Source: Posidonia oceanica (lineage: Eukaryota; Streptophyta; Magnoliopsida; Alismatales; Posidoniaceae). From it: a stretch of DNA of 64,000 nt. Both the position numbers and the translations under genes were made by a program. Where the stretch lies: positions 43,968,001-44,032,000 of the forward strand of contig JAZBRS010000029.1 in NCBI GenBank assembly GCA_037176725.1, in the 5' to 3' direction. The first letter of the stretch is position 1. Each line of letters opens with the position of its first letter. Positions 53,501 through 64,000 of this stretch are shown one piece after another. A model generated the notes under the pieces. It did no database searches. It was not told the origin of the DNA and saw only the letters and a program-made list of their open reading frames with translations.

Positions 53501-56500
53501 CTCCGGTCTTCCTGCTCCGAGTCAAGCTCCGGTCAGACCTTTCTTCTCCGGCGAGCCACTCCGGTCGTCCCGTCGCTCTGGCCAGCGGAACGCAGCTCTG
53601 GTGGATGCCGCAGGTCCGCACAGGTCTCAGGAACCTTCTCCGGCCCTCAGAACGCAGCGTCGCTGCGTCGATCGGCCGGACGAAGTTTCTGAAGCTCCGC
53701 AGACCTCCGGCGACCGCTCCAGCCCGCTCCGGTCCACGCCGACCTCTGCCAAGCACCGTCCGACCTCCGTCAGTGCCAGGAGCCGCTCCCCCGCCGATCT
53801 GCGCCGCTCCAACACCCCCGTGCCGGCGTTCATGGACGCTGGCAGCTTGCTGCTACAGTGTCCATGGCCGTCGGCCATAGCACTGTTCACTTATTTTTCT
53901 GATATCTAAGTTTTCTTGCAAATATTGCATTTCTGGTCTGAGTTTTTTCATTTTTGCACTCCAGTCCTTATTTCATTTATTCTGCTTGGTTTTTAAATAA
54001 ATACTTTGCTAAATTGCATGATCTGTTTATGTTTTTCAGTATTTGCAAGTTGATCCGTTTACTGTGCTGTGCTGTTGTATTTTTTTGCTTTTTAGCCCCT
54101 CTGTTTTCGTTTTTTGCATGTAAGTCCTGCACTAAATCATTTCATTTAAATGCATTAACTTTACCATACTGCATTGCATCCTGGCCCCCTGCATGTTTTA
54201 TTTTTGCATTTAAGTCCCATGCACTGTAGCAACTTAGGATTTATTTTTTTACTTTTGCATACTGCATTGCATTTTTTCCCTTCTGCTTTTGCATATTTGC
54301 AGTTAGGTCCATTTTAAATGGACAGTAACTGTGCTGCATGCATTTTAACCTACTGCATTGCATTTTTAACCCCATGTTTTCCAGAAATTGCACTGTGGCC
54401 CTGTCATTTAAATTTCAGAGCATATTTTCCATACTAAATTGCATTTTTAGCCCCTGCATGATTTCAAAATCACACATAGGTCCTTGCATGTTTTAAAAAA
54501 ATCATGTGAAAAGACCATTTTGCCCCTAGGTTGCATTTTAGCCCCTATGCCTACCAAATTTCGTACAGACCTTCCACTAGTACCCCCAGACTCCCCAGGA
54601 CCTTGTTTTCTGGAAAATTTGCATTTTAGACCCTAGATTTTTTCAAAATTGCACTCTGACCCCTTTTGGTTTCAAAATCTCTTTTAAAACATACCTTCTT
54701 TTCAAAAACACCTTTCTGAGCCTAGTTTTTTGCCAAATAGACCCTTGGCTTCCCCTGTTTTCAAAGTCTTCTCCTATGGAACCCTGTTTTCTGGAAAATT
54801 TGCACTTTTAGCCCCTCTTCTTTTTCAAAATGCTTTCTGAACTCCTGGTTTTTCTCAAATTACTTCTCTTTACTCTTCTTGCTTTTGCATGCATCCTGCA
54901 CTCATTTAGTCTTGCATTTTAGCATCTTCTTGCACACACTTAGCACTTCTAGCTCCCTTTCACTTGGGAGGCCCCTTTTGCACATCCCTAGGACCTCCTG
55001 AACACCTAGATCTGCTCTTCTCCCCTGTTCTGGCCCTTCTGCCTTGGAGCTGCGATATCTTCCAATCCGGCCGTTGGATCTTCTCAAATGAGCTGCCCAG
55101 GCGACCGCAGCGAAGCGCTCTTCAGCACAGACCAGACAGATTTCAGATCAGGCTCCCGGATTTCCAGGTATGTCCTCCTGAACCCCTGCATTGCATTCAT
55201 TTGCATGGCATTTGCACAGTTTTCCTCGTTTCTGCTTTCTGTCTCTTTGAGCATGTAGAATAGGACTTCCCCTTTCTGCCTGTACCTCCCAATCTCCGTT
55301 TCGCGTATTCCTGTGCGTTTTGCGTTGTGTTTTCCCTGGATTTACCCCTTAATGTGACTTTCTTCCCCTCTTTCCACGATCCGATCGCATCGCGAGCTTT
55401 GGGCAGCATGCGAGACACATCGTGGAATGGTCTAGTGGGAAACAGCCGCAAAAAGGTGGTAATCCCTCCATTTGCCCCTTCTCCCCTCAGAAGGTCTTCA
55501 CACCTACTCTGAGTGGTCTTAAACAGCGTTTGTTCTCATACACACGTTGTCTTGCCTCCCCTTCGCCCCCTTTCAATCTCTCTCTGCATCCTAGCATTTG
55601 CATGGCTTTTTCGAGGTTTTTGCTTCGCTGTTTTGGCACCGTTTCGCGTGCCCGCCCTCGTTTTCGCTCCGTTTTGCGTACCCATCTGTTTTCTTGTCTC
55701 GTTTTGCGCACTGTCTTGCCTTCTCGTTCGTTTCATGTGCCGGTTTCTTTCTCTCGCTCCGTTTTGCATACCTTTCTGATTTCTCGTCTCGTTTTGAGTA
55801 GTTCCCTGTTTTCTTGTCTCGTTTTGCGTGTTGTCTCGCTTTCTCGCTTGTTTCGCATGCCGATTTCGCTTCTTTGCATCGTTTTGCGTGCCTTTCTCGT
55901 TTCTCGCCTCGTTTTGCGTGTTTTGCGCCGTTTTCCCTTGCATGTCGATTGCATTGCATGATTTTCTCGCTGTTTCGTTTTCTCGCTTGCATTTGCATAT
56001 AGGGCTGTGATGCTTACTGCCTGGAGTTCTCACGAGCTAGGTTACGCCTGGTTCGGAACACAGACAGCGCAGCTGAGCACTTAGAGAGCACGTTTACTTC
56101 CTTGCATTGTTTCTTCCCACTTAGAGCACTCCTCGAGCATTCATTTAGGCATTCATAGGCACATAGGCATTCAATACTGCATCTTTCTGCGTATGCGAGC
56201 GTAAGCCTAGAAAGACCGATTTTCGGGCGTGTCGGGGGTGCCTAATACCTTCCCCGCATGTAACAGGAGTCCTTACCCTGTCTTTTGGCCCGTAATGACC
56301 ATACTGCCCTTATCCTAGGTTAGAGTCATCTCATTTGCATTTGTTTGCATTTGTTTCCCTTTGCATCGCTTTGCTTTGCATTTATCGCTCGGTTTTGCGC
56401 GTTAATTCACGCATTACCCCGGTTTTCCTCGTCTTCCGTTAATAGACGTGGTGGCGACTCTGATTTGTCTTATCTTTTCCTTTTTCTCCTCGATTTTAAG

Positions 56501-56577
56501 TGTTTTCGAGTTGAGCCTCTTCCTCGGATCTCAATCGCCGCTAAATAGCGAGCCTGGTTCCGATCGGGATCGCTACA
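50560..56577 (+). mobile_element. Solo LTR (6018 bp) inserted in the element 2 satellite array
   Basis: It starts tgttgacaccccatcttggc, ends gatcgggatcgctaca, and is flanked by ctatc duplications. It has all LTR parts: C-rich start, A-rich stretch 51290-51980, C/T block, TATA-like 52478, GC-rich part to about 53870, T-rich part 53900-54850, small array 55630-55940, conserved 3' block 56211-56276 and internal primer-site-like motif 56452. No primer-binding site or internal sequence adjoins it. It is clearly diverged from the element 2 LTRs, so it comes from a separate insertion that later recombined between its LTRs. Confidence 0.92.
55630..55940 (+). repeat. Short array in the solo LTR (cgttttgcgtgcc type)
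   Basis: About ten diverged ~30-bp monomers such as ttttcttgtctcgttttgcg. Same location as in the other LTRs, smallest and most diverged version. Not coding despite open frames on both strands. Confidence 0.7.
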
Positions 56578-57327
56578 CTATCACTCACAACTACTTCCGG
56601 TTGATAGGTCCGTAAACTATCACTTCCGGTTGATAGGTCCGTAAACTATCGCTCCCGGTTGATAGGTCCGTAAACTATCGCTTCCGGTTGATAGGTCTGT
56701 AAACTATCGCTCCCGGTTGATAGGTCCGTAAACTATTGCTCCTGTTGATAGGACCGTAAACTATCAAGGCCGATAAGCTCGACACCTTATCAGCCTCTTC
56801 GCGTGACTTTGTCCCAGGAAGGCAAGGTCCCGCATCCCCTTGCGATAGGAGAGTCGGCCTCTCTCCCCTCGCACCCTTTTTGCTAGCTTGCTCCCCGAGC
56901 AGGGACAAGCTGCACTTTTCTTTCTCGCCTTGTCGCGCAAATTTGGCCTGCCTTGCCGAGTCTTTGCGCCACATCGCGTTTTCTTTTTTAGCATTCTTCT
57001 TTTGCATCACCTTTGCACTTTACCATTCTAGCATTGCATACTAGTCCAGCATCATCATCATTTTCTGCTGCATCAGCATCCTTAGCTGCACTAACTTTTG
57101 CACTAACATTTGCATTGCATTTGCATTAGCATGCATTGCATACTTTGCAACCCATCCATCTGCACCTGCACTCATGCATTGCGGCAACGAGCTACGATTT
57201 TCGATGCATCCGCCGAATAAGTAGCTCACGTCTATAGCAAACCTCTGCTCCTGTCAGTCAGATGGGGTGTCTTGTCAACCTTGAGCAGCGGCCTCGCTTC
57301 GCTTGACCTCGCTCAGGGATGGGCATC
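56578..57327 (+). other. Right part of the element 2 3' UTR, ending in the polypurine tract
   Basis: Six more gataggtccgtaaactatc units (to about 56765), then mixed sequence with short gcattagcat repeats (57000-57180), then agggatgggcatc (57315-57327) at the LTR start. The last 150 bases match the element B tail. No gene. Confidence 0.75.
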
Positions 57328-60300
57328 TGTTGACACCCCATTTTGGCAGGCTTGAATCAGTTGGAATCTTCTGGTGACTTCTGGATCCAAACCTAGGTCA
57401 AACCTACACATTCCCTTTCATCCTTCTCTCCAAAACAAGCCTAAACTTGACCTAAGATTACACCCCTTTTCCTAACCCAAAACTTACCCAAAAATCATAG
57501 GAAAACCCACCATTCCCAACTTAGCAAACCTACCCAAACCCCTAGAAATTCTCAACCCAAAACCACTCCCAAAAACCCTAGAAAACCTAGGTAAAACTAC
57601 CCATTTTCTACACCTCAAAACCCTTCCAAAACTTTCTCAAAACCAAACCAAAACCATAGGACCAACACTAGAGACCCTAGGCTACACATTCTCCAAATTT
57701 CACCCCTTTTCAAAACCGCTAAACCCTCCATTTACCCAAATTATCCTTTTCTCTCTCCTAGACTATTCTTTTCTCTCTCCTCTCTCTCTCTCCTGATTAT
57801 CCTCCATCTTTTCATCCCCTTCTCTCCCTTTTTCTTGCCTGGCTGTGGGCCCCCTTGTGCTTCTATCTCTTCTCAATCTTATTCCTATTTTTATCTTATT
57901 TTTAGCATTTTCTGTGACCTTCAAAAAATTATCTTCTTTCAACTCCTCTCTTTCCTCTTTATTCCTCCATTTCTCCCTTTTCCTCTTCCTTCTAATTTCC
58001 TTTTCCTTTCCCTTACTAAATCCCTAAAAAATCCTTAAAAACCTCTAAAACTCTAAAACAAGAGGAAACCAAACCAAAACCCTAAAATAAATAATTAAAA
58101 ACATTAAGCAAACAATTAAAAACTTAAACCTAACTAAATCTAGCCAAAATGGGAAATCAAGAATGCAACTTAAAAAATGCAAAACAAACCAAAAGAAAAT
58201 GCTGTAAGATCAAGGAAAAAACCAAAATGTAACCAAAACAAGCAAAAGTAAAAACCATACTAAAAAAATAATCAAAAACAAATCCTAAAAAGAAAAGAAA
58301 ACAATTAAAGAAAAAAAAACACTAAGACAATCACTTAAGGAAAAGAGAAACCTAACTTAACAAATTTAAAAAGAATAATTCAAAAACCTAACTAAAAGGA
58401 AAAACAAACAATCAAAAATCTAAAAACACTTAATTAAAAACTTAACAAGAAAACTTAATTAAAAAAAATATATTAAAAGAACTTAACAAACAAAAATCAA
58501 AAACAAATCAAAGAAGACTTAAGAAAAAAGACTAAAATCCAAAAATCTAAAACTCACTCTAATTAATCTAAAAACAAACCCTAAAAAACTCGTAAGTAGC
58601 ACCCCAAGTACTTAACAAGAGAAACATAATTAAAAAAAAAACAACTTAAAAGACTTAACAAACATTTAATCAAAATCAAAAACAAATCAAAACAATGAAA
58701 ACCTTAAAAACCCTAATCAAAACTAAAATCTCTCTAAACCTAATTAATTAACCAAAAACAATCATTAAAAAACTTAATCAAAGTCCTAACTTAAAATACA
58801 AGCATTCTAAAAACATTTTCTATTTTTATTTTATTTTTATCTATTTTATTTTTTTATCCTTCCTTTCCTTCCTTCCCCTTTCTTCCCTTCTTCCTTTCTT
58901 TTTTATTTCCCTTTCTCTTTCTGGGCCCAGTCCGGCCCTTTTCCCCCTCCTTCCTTCTTTTCTTTCTTTCTTTTTTTCTTTTTTCCGTCCAGCCCGGCCC
59001 GCAGCCACAGTCACCCGTCCTCCTTCCTCTTCCCTCCTTCTTCTTCTTCTTCTTCTCCAGTTGCTTCCTCTCTCGCCAGCTCTCCTCTCCGTTTGATTTC
59101 AAATCTCCCTCTCGATCCCATTAGCTCCAACTCGCACCTTCTTCTCTCACGTCTCAGCGGCTTCTCTGGGGGCACTAATTGCTCGTCGCCTTTGTCGTCC
59201 TTTGCTGCAGCAGCTGCAGCCCGCGTCGGTGAAGATTTGAATCCCAGCGCGCGCCCCGTTCTCCTCCCGGCTGATAAAAAGCCTCAGCTCCACTCCTCCT
59301 TCCGCCTTTTGTCGTCCGAAGAGAGCGATAGCATCCAGAGCCCTGAGAGCACCCAATTCCCTCTTCTCTTCCACTAACATCCAGCACCCTTCTTCCTCCT
59401 TCATTGTATCCCAACTAGACCTCCAACAACCTAGCAAAACTTTCCCAATTCCGCCCCCAATCTCCACCAGAATCCCAGCATCACAGCCCTCCACTCCACT
59501 CTCCATTTCCACCCAGCATTCCCCCCCGAACACCCTGAAACCACAATAGCAACCCAACACCACTTCTTCAAAAATTCCCGACACTGCAACCTACTAAACC
59601 TTCCCAAATTCCCCCACCAAACTTGCCTGAACACCATCTTCAAAACCCATCTGAGCTTCAGCTCCAAGCCTCACCACAGATCAGACCTACCACCACAAAC
59701 ACCTACCCCCTTCTCTGCCAGAAAATCACCATACCTGCAAACTCTCTCTCCAGCAATCCACAGACCAACTTAAACCCTCCTACACTCACCTACCCTCCAG
59801 CAAGTCGCCGGTACCCTCCGGCTGATCCAGAAGGCAGCAGACAGTCACCCCCACCCGCTGCTGCTAGCAGTCCACCCAAAACTTCGAATCTTCGCTCCGG
59901 TCCACAGAGCTTCACTCCGAGCTTCCAGGAAGCTCCGAAGTGCATCACTAATCCGATCCCGACCTTCCCGAGCAGTCGACGACGTCTGCACTAGCCGGAC
60001 GATCTCCGCCGGCGACCACTAAAGCACCGGACGTCGGGGGACACTCCGGACAGCAAAACAGGTGTTCCTCTGCACCTTTAGCTTAATTTTTCTCCGTTCT
60101 TGCTTCCTAGCCTCTTAGACTAGGATTCCAGTGCCTTCCTCGCCGAATCAACGTCGCCGTCTGCTTTCTTCTCCGGCGAGCCCAGATGCCGTTCCGCCGC
60201 TCCGGTCTGCAGAACTCCGCTCCGACGGTTGTCCCAGGTCCACACGACCTCCAGGTGTACGCCGGTGCCTTCAGATCGCGTCGACGTCGCGTCAATCGCC

Positions 60301-61573
60301 CGGACTGCCTCTGAGCCGTTCTGCGACGCTCCGGCGTCCTCTCCAGCATGCTCTAGGTACTGTCACAGCTCGTCGGATGTCGCCCGAGCTCTGTCTACCT
60401 CTGGAGAGCATCGCCGACCGGTCAGCGCCTCACCAACCTCCCCCCTCCGCAGTTCCCAGCCACTGGTAGCCATCTGCTACAGTGGTCGCCACTGCTGCTT
60501 AACACTGTTCCTTTATTTTTCTTTACCATGCTATTTTGTTAACAAATTGCATATCTGCCTTGTTTTTCTGCTTTATTGCATTCTGGTCCTGCACCTGTTA
60601 AAATTCATTTAATTTCGCATTAAAATCTTATGATATTGTATGAAAAACTTAAAAAATTGATTAATTGCATGTTAGTCCTTCAATAGTGTTTCTCTTCAAT
60701 GTTTTTTTAAAGTTCTGGTCCTCTAGTTCTTTATTATTACATGCTAGTCCTGCCATCAATAATCTGATTTAATGCTGGTATTTTACCTTGATAAATTGCA
60801 TTTTTAGTCCCTGCTTTCTTCCTTATTTACAGTTTAGTCCTCTGATCTGTTAACTTAGGTTTTTATTTTTCAATTTATCTTACTGCATTGCATCATTTCC
60901 CTCATATTTTCTGATTTTCGCATATAGGTCCTTCATCAATGCACAGCATACATTTAAATGCATATTTCGCTTATAAAATTACATTTTTGACCCTACATGA
61001 TTTAAAAATTGCATATAGGTCCTCTACATGTCATTTAAATGCATATTTTGCTTAAAAATTGCATTTTTTACCCTGCATGTTTTAAAAATTGCACATAGGT
61101 CCTCTGCATGCTTATAGAAATCATTTAAATGCATATTTTGCTTATAAAATTGCATTTTAGACCCTACATCTTTGAAAAATTGCATATAGGTCCCCTGTTT
61201 GCATTCCCAGACCACTAAGACCACTGTTTTGCTTCCAAAATTGTATGCTAATTTACCATATGATTTCAAAACTTGTCCTGATGCATGTTTACCTTGTAAA
61301 ATTGCATTTTGAACCCCATATTTTGCAAAATTGCATTCAGACCCCCCAATTTTCAAAAACTTTGCATAAAAGCCCCTAACTTTTCAAAATCCTTGCATTT
61401 AGACCCCCACTTTTTCGAAAATTGCATATAAGGTCCCAGTTTTCTGAAAAATCATCCCTAAGTCTTTTCTTGCATTCTGCATGCATTGCACTCATGCATT
61501 CTTGCATTTGGCATTCCTTGCACACACTTAAGCATTCCTAGCTCCCATTCACATGGGAAGACCTGTTGTGCAC
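57328..61573 (+). repeat. 3' LTR of element 2, interrupted after 4246 bp
   Basis: It starts tgttgacaccccattttggc after the polypurine tract and follows 31767-35986 of the 5' LTR closely. At gacctgttgtgcac it is cut by the reversed LTR of element 3. The remaining ~1.8 kb should lie right of the window. Confidence 0.9.
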
Positions 61574-64000
61574 TGTAGCGATCCCGATCGGAATCAGGCT
61601 CGCTAATTAGCGGCGATTGGATCCGAGGAAGAGGCTCAACTCGAAAACACTTAAAATCGAGGAGAAAAGGGAAAGATAAGACAAATCAGAGTTGCCACCA
61701 TGTCTATTAACGGGAGACAAGGAAAACCGGGGGAAATGCATGAATTAACACGCAAAACCAAGCAAGAAATGCAAAGCAAAGCAATGCAAAGGAAAACAAA
61801 TGCAAATGAATGCAAATGAGATGACTCTAGCCTAGGATAGGGGCAATATGGTCATTGCGGGCCAGAAGACAGGGCAAGGACTCCTGTTACGCGCGGGGAA
61901 GGTGTTAGGCACCCCCGACACGCCCGAGAATCGGTCTTTCTAGGCTTACGCTCGCATATGCAGGGAAATGCAGGATTGAATGCCTATGTGCCTATGAATG
62001 CCTAAATGAATGCTCAAAGAGTGCTCTAAGTGGGAAAATGCAAGGCAGGGAAGTAAACGTGCTCTCTAAGTGCTCAGCTACGCTGTCCGTGTTCCGGACC
62101 AGGCGAAACCTAGCTCGTGAGAACTCCAGGCAGTAAGCATCACAGCCCTATATGCAAATGCAAGTGAGAAAACAAAACAGCGTGAAAACCATGCAATGGG
62201 ATCGACATGCAAGAGAAAACGGCGCGAAACACGCAAAACGAGGCGGGAAGCGAACAACGCTCGCAAAACGATGCGAAAGAGCGAAACCGGTGCGCAAAAC
62301 AAGCGAAAAAAAAAGTAAGGCGGCACGCAAAACGAGACAATAAAACGGAATGGCACGCAATATAATGCAAAAAGAACGAAATCGGCACGCAAAACAAGCG
62401 AAAAACAAGACGGGCGCGAAACGAGCCAAGAAAGCAGAATGGCACGCAAAACGGTGCAAAAAGAACGAAATCGGCAGGCAAAATGAGCGAAAAAGCAAGG
62501 CGGCATGCAAAACGAGACAACAAAACAGAATGGCACGCAAAACGATGCAAAAAGAACGAAACCGGCACGCAAAACAAGCGAAAAACAAGACGGGCGCGAA
62601 ACGAGGCAAGAAAGTAGAATGGCACGCAAAACGGTGCCAAAAGAACGAAATCGGTAGGCAAAATGAGCGAAAAAGCAAGGCGGCGCGCAAAACGAGACAA
62701 TAAAACAGAATGGCACACAATATGATGCAAAAAGAACGAAATCAGCACGCAAAACAAGCGAAAAACAAGACGGGCGCGAAACGAGGCAAGAAAGTAAAAT
62801 GGCACGCAAAACGGTGCAAAAAGAACGAAATCGGCAGGCAAAATGAGCGAAAAAGCAAGGCGGCACGCAAAACGAGACAACAAAACAGAATGGCATGCAA
62901 AACGGTGCAAAAAGACGATTACGAGCACGCGAAATGGTGCCAAAACAAGACGGGCGCGCAAAACGGCGCAAAAGCAAAGCAGGCACGCAAAGCGGTGCCG
63001 AAACAGCGAAACAAAACCCCGGAAAAGCTATGCGAATGCTAATGCAAAGAAAAAGATCAGAAGAAGCCAAGGAGAGGTAAGACAGCGTGTGTGTGAGAAC
63101 AGACGCTGTTCGGGGCCGCATAGAGCAAGTGTAAAGACCTGCAAAGGGGAGAGTGGGCAAACGGAGGGATTACCGCCTCTTTGTGACCGTTTCCCACTAA
63201 ACCGCTCCACGGTGTGTCTCGCACGCTGCCCAAAGCTCGCGATGCGATCGGATCGTGGAAAAGGGGGAAAAAGTCGCATTAAGTGGCAGATCCAGGGAAA
63301 ACACAACGCAAAACACACGGGGAAACGCGAAACGAGGATTGGAATTGATAGACAAGAAGGGGAGGTCCTATTCTACATGCTCAAAGAGACCGAAAGCGAA
63401 AACGAGGCAAACTATGCAAATGGCATGCGAATGAATGCAGTGCAAAGGTTCAGGAGGGCATACCCGGAAATCCTGGTGTCTGATCTGAAATCTGCTTGGT
63501 CCGTGCTGAAGAGCGCTTCGCTGCGGTCGCCTGGGCAGCTTGTTTGGGAAGATCCAACGGCCGGATTGAAAGATATCGCAGCTTCAGGGCGGAAAGGCCA
63601 GAACAGGAGAGAGGAACAGACCTAGGTGTTCAGGAGGTCCTAGGGATGTGCAAAAGGGTCCTCCCAGGTGGATGGGAGCTGAGGGGGCTCTGGTGTGTGC
63701 GAAAGAAACTTAATGCAAAACTACATGAATGCAAATGCATGCAAGGTGCCAGAAAAGACAAGGAGGAAGACTTTTTAGAAAAAAAAGGAGTTCAAATGCT
63801 ATTTTAAAAAAGAAAAGGGGCTTAAATGCAAATTTTTGAAAAGGATGGGGCTTACAGGCAGGGATTCTGAGAACAGGAGGTGGCAGAGGGTAGTTTTGCA
63901 AAAAAAATAGGCTTCAGAACACAGCTTTTAAAAGTTGGTATGCATTAGAGGAGGTTTTGAAAGCGAAGGACAAGCAAAAAGCAATTTTTTAAAACATGAG
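61574..64000 (-). mobile_element. Element 3: reversed LTR inserted in the element 2 3' LTR, runs off the window
   Basis: Read on the minus strand, the window end to 61574 gives an LTR 3' part nearly identical to 1970-4619 of element 1 and ending gatcgctaca. Target bases on the left would be tgcac (61569-61573). Whether this is a solo LTR or the 3' LTR of a full element on the minus strand cannot be seen. Confidence 0.88.
62200..63020 (-). repeat. Tandem array in the element 3 LTR with 180-bp superunit
   Basis: The same ~30-bp monomers as in element 1, but the landmark gaaaaacaagacgggcgcg recurs at about 62400, 62580 and 62760. That is a 180-bp period (six monomers) instead of 271 bp (nine). 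Frames are open on both strands for the same reason as in element 1. Confidence 0.85.

Larger units (their letters stand above)
31767..61573 (+). mobile_element. Element 2: older Tat-lineage LTR retrotransposon, nested host of a solo LTR and of element 3
   Basis: The 5' LTR 31767-37798 and 3' LTR 57328-61573 share their first 4.2 kb (about 4 differences in the first 160 bp compared). The primer-binding site and polypurine tract are in place. Without the solo LTR (6018 bp plus a 5-bp duplication), the internal region is about 13.5 kb. It carries decayed gag, protease, integrase and the DUF7745 ORF; RT and both RNase H domains are deleted. Its 3' LTR is interrupted at 61573 by the reversed element 3. 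Allowing for the RT deletion, the intact ancestor would be about 28 kb. Confidence 0.88.

Noticed and set aside
50560..56577. Reading this LTR as the 3' LTR of element 2
   Set aside because: The satellite array of element 2 continues on its right side, and an LTR much closer to the element 2 5' LTR starts at 57328 after the polypurine tract.
1..64000. Host genes, tRNA or rRNA genes
   Set aside because: Every segment of more than a few hundred bases could be assigned to an LTR, an internal element region or a repeat array; no host exon or RNA gene was recognised.

Overview
The window is plant nuclear DNA made entirely of long-terminal-repeat (LTR) retrotransposons nested in one another. I found no host gene, tRNA, rRNA or bacterial feature. 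The pol gene order (RT, RNase H, a second RNase H, integrase with a GPF motif) places the elements in the Ty3/gypsy superfamily, Tat lineage (relatives of Ogre). The host is therefore a seed plant, but the sequence does not let me name the species. All boundaries were found by eye, by matching repeated segments within the window.

Layout. (1) Element 1, forward, 1-20568: a 5' LTR cut by the window start (1-4619), primer-binding site, leader, gag (5950-8967), protease with a G-patch (8968-10293), RT/RNase H/second RNase H (10294-14040), integrase (13898-14812), an extra ORF of the DUF7745 / plant-mobile-domain-like type (16354-17556), a repeat-rich 3' untranslated region, and a 3' LTR missing its first part (18731-20568). 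(2) A reversed LTR fragment, 20569-22080. (3) The 3' end of a different element (B), with internal tail and LTR, 22081-27152. (4) An antisense gag-protease remnant (element X), 27153-31463. (5) A stub of a second LTR B, 31464-31766. (6) Element 2, forward, from 31767: 5' LTR to 37798, decayed gag and protease, an internal deletion that removed RT and both RNase H domains, integrase, a decayed copy of the DUF7745 ORF, and hairpin-type satellite arrays. A separate 6-kb solo LTR (50560-56577, 5-bp target duplication) sits inside those arrays. The element 2 3' LTR begins at 57328. (7) At 61574 that 3' LTR is interrupted by a reversed LTR (element 3) that runs past the window end.

How the parts would work together. 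The LTRs (about 6.0 kb) supply promoter and RNA ends. Gag forms the particle. Protease, RT, RNase H and integrase make and insert the DNA copy, primed at the site just after the 5' LTR and at the polypurine tract before the 3' LTR. The extra ORF lies where retroviruses carry env. It is kept in one frame in both elements and is preceded at the same distance by a splice-acceptor-like site, so it may be made from a spliced RNA. Element 1 looks young: about 2 differences in roughly 490 compared LTR positions. It is nevertheless broken by a frameshift in integrase and by loss of the 3' end, and carries two in-frame UAG codons. Element 2 is older and full of stop codons, mostly of the CAG/CAA-to-TAG/TAA kind.

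Most notable for follow-up: the DUF7745 ORF as a fixed extra gene, UAG at the gag/protease junction in two different elements, three-level tandem arrays inside the LTRs, a roughly 230-bp-spaced dyad array in LTR B, and arrays of inverted GATAAG/CTTATC sites in the 3' untranslated region.
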